From positions 1-7,818 of the forward strand of contig JADHUF010000046.1 in NCBI GenBank assembly GCA_016784625.1: 7,818 nucleotides of DNA, written 5' to 3'. The notes under the pieces were generated by a model. It did no database searches. It saw only the letters and a program-made list of their open reading frames with translations, and was not told where the DNA came from. The DNA is from Candidatus Nitrosopumilus sp. (GTDB lineage: Archaea; Thermoproteota; Nitrososphaeria; Nitrososphaerales; Nitrosopumilaceae). Made by a program: the position numbers and the translations under genes. How positions within the stretch are numbered: position 1 is the stretch's first letter; each line of letters opens with the position of its first letter. Below, in pieces: positions 4,822-7,818 of this stretch.

Positions 4822-7627
4822 ACTAAAGATTCGTGGTGCACGACATCATAATCTAAAAAATATTGATATTGATATCCCAAAAAATAAACTAGTTGTAATT
4901 AGTGGGTTATCCGGATCAGGAAAGTCTACATTGGCTTTTGATACCATTTATGCTGAAGGCCAGCGACGATATGTTGAATCCCTATCTGCTTATGCTCGTC
5001 AATTTTTAGAAATGATGGATAAGCCTGATGTCGATTCCATTGAAGGACTATCTCCTGCAATTTCTATTCAACAAAAAACTACAAACAAAAATCCTCGCTC
5101 TACTGTGGGTACCACTACGGAAATTTATGATTACATGAGATTACTTTTTGCAAGAATTGGAATTCCTTATTGTACAAATTGTAAAAGAAAAATATCCACT
5201 CAATCAATTGAAACAATTTGTGATTCAGTTCTCAGAGATTTTAAAGGGAAAAAAATTCTAATTTTATCTCCTATAATTAAGCGAAAAAAAGGGACATATG
5301 AGAAATTATTTGAGCAAATCAAAAAGGATGGCTACTCTAGAATACGTCTAAATGGCGAAATTTTGAGCCTAGATGAGGAGATTCCACCTTTAGACAGGCA
5401 AAAATGGCATAATATTGAGATCGTAGTTGACAGAATTACAACTGAAAAATCTGAAAGATCTAGACTTTTTGAGGCAATTCAAACTGCAATTAAATCATCA
5501 AAAGGAGATGTGATGATTGGATTTGAAAAGACAGAAAAAATTTTCTCACAAAACAATGCATGTCCTTACTGTGGATTAACAATAGGTGAATTAGAACCTA
5601 GAACTTTTTCTTTTAACTCTCCATTTGGCATGTGCAAGACATGTAATGGGTTGGGTGTGAAGATGGAGTTTGATCCTGATTTAGTAATTCCTGATAAGAG
5701 CAAGTCTATTTTAGATGGTGCAATTGTTCCATGGAGTGGGAGATTTTCATCATTTAGAAGACAAGCATTACGGACAGTTGGAAAGAAATTTGGTTTTGAT
5801 TTAATGACTCCAATTGATAAAATAAAATCCAAACATCTTGATATTATTTTATCTGGCACAGATGATTTACTTGATTTTAAATATCATTCAAAATCTGGTG
5901 ATTCATCTTGGCAATACACTAATGTATTTGAAGGTGTGCTTGCAAATTTACAACGTGTCTTTATGGAAACTGATTCTGAATCAAAACGTGAGTGGTTAAA
6001 ACAATTCATGCGAGATACTCCATGTAATACATGTAATGGCAAAAAACTAAAACAAGAATCACTTGCAGTCAAAATCAATGGCAAAGGAATAATGGATGTT
6101 TGTGATATGTCAATTGATCACTGTTATGACTTTTTCTCTACACTAAAATTAACTGAAAATGAACAATACATTGCACGAGATATTCTCAAAGAGATTAAAG
6201 AACGTCTGGAATTTTTAATGAATGTTGGATTAAACTATCTTACATTAAACAGACTAAGTTCCACGTTATCTGGTGGTGAATCTCAACGAATTAGATTGGC
6301 AACACAGATTGGCTCAAATCTAACTGGTGTCTTATATGTTCTTGATGAGCCAACAATTGGATTACATCAACGTGATAATGAAAGACTCATTAAAACGCTA
6401 ACAAAGCTACGAAATCTTGGAAATACTGTGATTGTTGTAGAGCATGACGAAGAAATTATACGAAATTCAGATTGGATGGTGGATTTAGGTCCTGGTGCAG
6501 GTGTGCATGGTGGAAATGTAGTTTTTGAAGGAAAAGTAGATAAAATTCTCAATGGCCACAAATCAGTTACTGGTGATTATCTTAAAGATAAATCTCTGAT
6601 TAATCTAAAAAACAAAATTCGAAATCCTTCTGGTTCATTAATTATTAAAAAAGCGTCTGAAAATAATCTTAAAAATATTGACGTTGAAATTCCACTGGGC
6701 CTTTTTGTTGCTGTTACTGGTGTTTCTGGTTCTGGAAAATCTACATTAATTAATGATATTTTGCTTAAATCCTTAGAGAATCATTTTTACAAATCAAATG
6801 TAAGACAAGGAAATCACAAAGAAGTTGTTGGTCTGGAAAATATTGATAAAGTAATTGCAATTGATCAATCTCCGATTGGTAGAACTCCACGTTCAAATCC
6901 TGCAACTTACATTGGAGCATTTACTCCCATTCGAGATTTATATGCCAATACTGAACTATCCAAAGAACGTGGATATGCCCCAGGTCAGTTTTCATTTAAT
7001 GTAGCTGATGGTAGATGTTTTGCTTGTGATGGTGATGGAGTCAAACAAATTGAAATGCAATTCTTATCTGATGTTTATGTAAAATGTGATGAATGCAAAG
7101 GAAAAAGATACAATTCTGAAACATTATCTGTATTATACAAAGGTAAAAACATTGCAGATATTTTAGATATGACAGTTTATGAGGCATTAAATTTCTTTGA
7201 GAATATTCCTGCTATACAACGAAAATTACAAACAGTATATGATGTTGGATTAGGTTATATCAAACTGGGACAATCCTCTACTACATTATCTGGTGGTGAG
7301 GCCCAAAGAGTAAAACTTGCATCTGAACTATCAAAACGAGGTACTGGAAAGACTTTCTATATCTTAGATGAGCCTACAACTGGGTTGCATTTTGCAGATG
7401 TTCAAAAATTATTAGATGTACTTAACAGATTAGTGAACTTGGGAAATACTGTATTGGTAATTGAGCATAACATGGATGTAATTAAAAATTCTGATTGGCT
7501 AATTGATCTTGGACCTGAAGGTGGCGATGAAGGTGGTAGGGTCGTAGCTACTGGAACCCCACAAGATGTTTCAATGGTGCCAGGAAGTTACACTGGAAAA
7601 TATCTAAAAAAATTATTAAAAAAATGA
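4808..7627 (+). CDS. uvrA: Excinuclease ABC subunit UvrA (damage-recognition ATPase)
   Basis: UvrA is a dimeric ABC-type ATPase that finds helix-distorting lesions and loads UvrB. At 939 residues it matches the family's usual length of about 940. It has two ATPase modules. The first has Walker [10 protein letters not shown] (33-41), signature LSGGESQR (487-494) and Walker B with D513-E514. The second has Walker [10 protein letters not shown] (638-646), signature LSGGEAQR (827-834) and D854-E855. Two four-cysteine zinc sites are plain: C252, C255, C276, C279 in the insertion region and C737, C740, C760, C763 in the second module. A further pair C122/C125 and pair C406/C409 may form the third zinc site known in some bacterial UvrA proteins. 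No key residue is missing. It starts 14 bases before the uvrB stop codon and ends with an ATGA overlap with uvrC, so the three genes are tightly coupled. The bacterial-type system in an archaeon is usually explained by ancient transfer. Confidence 0.98.
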   Translation: MTENKLKIRGARHHNLKNIDIDIPKNKLVVISGLSGSGKSTLAFDTIYAEGQRRYVESLSAYARQFLEMMDKPDVDSIEGLSPAISIQQKTTNKNPRSTVGTTTEIYDYMRLLFARIGIPYCTNCKRKISTQSIETICDSVLRDFKGKKILILSPIIKRKKGTYEKLFEQIKKDGYSRIRLNGEILSLDEEIPPLDRQKWHNIEIVVDRITTEKSERSRLFEAIQTAIKSSKGDVMIGFEKTEKIFSQNNACPYCGLTIGELEPRTFSFNSPFGMCKTCNGLGVKMEFDPDLVIPDKSKSILDGAIVPWSGRFSSFRRQALRTVGKKFGFDLMTPIDKIKSKHLDIILSGTDDLLDFKYHSKSGDSSWQYTNVFEGVLANLQRVFMETDSESKREWLKQFMRDTPCNTCNGKKLKQESLAVKINGKGIMDVCDMSIDHCYDFFSTLKLTENEQYIARDILKEIKERLEFLMNVGLNYLTLNRLSSTLSGGESQRIRLATQIGSNLTGVLYVLDEPTIGLHQRDNERLIKTLTKLRNLGNTVIVVEHDEEIIRNSDWMVDLGPGAGVHGGNVVFEGKVDKILNGHKSVTGDYLKDKSLINLKNKIRNPSGSLIIKKASENNLKNIDVEIPLGLFVAVTGVSGSGKSTLINDILLKSLENHFYKSNVRQGNHKEVVGLENIDKVIAIDQSPIGRTPRSNPATYIGAFTPIRDLYANTELSKERGYAPGQFSFNVADGRCFACDGDGVKQIEMQFLSDVYVKCDECKGKRYNSETLSVLYKGKNIADILDMTVYEALNFFENIPAIQRKLQTVYDVGLGYIKLGQSSTTLSGGEAQRVKLASELSKRGTGKTFYILDEPTTGLHFADVQKLLDVLNRLVNLGNTVLVIEHNMDVIKNSDWLIDLGPEGGDEGGRVVATGTPQDVSMVPGSYTGKYLKKLLKK

Positions 7628-7818
7628 CTTTTGATATATCTGAAATTACGATCCCTACTAATCCTGGAATATATTTGATGAAAGATTCTAGTGGAAAAAT
7701 TATCTATATTGGAAAAGCGAAGAATCTAAAAAATCGAGTAAAGTCATATTTTTTGAAAAACCAAAATTACAAGACACAAAAGCTTGTAGAAAATATTTCA
7801 GAGATTGAATTTATTTTA
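7624..7818 (+). CDS. uvrC: Excinuclease ABC subunit UvrC, N-terminal part (cut by window end)
   Basis: UvrC makes the two incisions flanking the lesion bound by UvrB. Only the first 65 residues are in the window, and the frame is open to the last base. They form the start of the GIY-YIG nuclease domain, which cuts on the 3' side: NPGIYLMKD (about residues 13-21), then [18 protein letters not shown] with the conserved YIG, the Lys of GKAK and the Arg of NRVKSYF, then [16 protein letters not shown], which matches the 'KT..Lv..I..ie' helix and strand of UvrC. The ATG lies within the ATGA overlap with the uvrA stop codon, and no ribosome binding site is seen, so translation is probably coupled to that of uvrA. 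The UVR, RNase-H-like and HhH domains expected further on lie outside the window and cannot be judged. Confidence 0.95.
   Translation, partial: MTFDISEITIPTNPGIYLMKDSSGKIIYIGKAKNLKNRVKSYFLKNQNYKTQKLVENISEIEFIL

Noticed and set aside
1..7818. Mobile element, CRISPR array, toxin-antitoxin or phage-defence system.
   Set aside because: No transposase or integrase, no spaced repeats, no long terminal inverted repeats, and no defence-type protein domains are visible. Base composition and codon use look uniform across the window.

Overview
The window is AT-rich (my visual estimate is roughly one third G+C). It looks like chromosomal DNA of a mesophilic ammonia-oxidising archaeon, Nitrososphaerota/Thaumarchaeota, most like the Nitrosopumilus group. 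The grounds are GTG and TTG start codons without Shine-Dalgarno sequences, T/A-rich TATA boxes about 24-28 bases ahead of start codons (leaderless mRNAs), an F420-type oxidoreductase, and a bacterial-style UvrABC repair set in an otherwise archaeal-looking context. The lineage is an inference from style and content; no rRNA or marker gene is present.

Layout. Positions 1-106 are an intergenic stretch with an A/T palindrome and a promoter. Positions 107-1207 encode a luciferase-like (LLM) F420-dependent oxidoreductase of the methylene-tetrahydromethanopterin-reductase type. Next is a small acidic helical protein (about 1267-1497) that converges, with one base between the stop codons, on a minus-strand gene (1499-1918) for a winged-helix-like protein with a very basic tail. 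Positions 1919-2182 hold a divergent intergenic region with an untracked 30-codon ORF (2033-2125) encoding a regular leucine-zipper-like heptad peptide, then a phased direct repeat and a good TATA box that drive a NimA-like FMN split-barrel protein from a TTG start (2183-2815).

The right-hand two thirds is a nucleotide excision repair operon in the order uvrB-uvrA-uvrC. uvrB has its own TATA box. uvrB and uvrA overlap by 14 bases, uvrA and uvrC overlap by the four bases ATGA, and uvrC runs off the end of the window after 65 codons. UvrA recognises damage and loads UvrB, and UvrC then cuts on both sides of the lesion, so co-transcription makes sense. All key motifs of UvrA and UvrB are present, as is the GIY-YIG start of UvrC.

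I see no mobile element, CRISPR array, tRNA or rRNA. Most of the window is ordinary housekeeping sequence. The points that deserve a second look are the zipper microprotein, the helically phased repeat ahead of the flavoprotein gene, the uncharacterised basic-tailed winged-helix protein, and the leaderless start-site evidence that moves several start codons.
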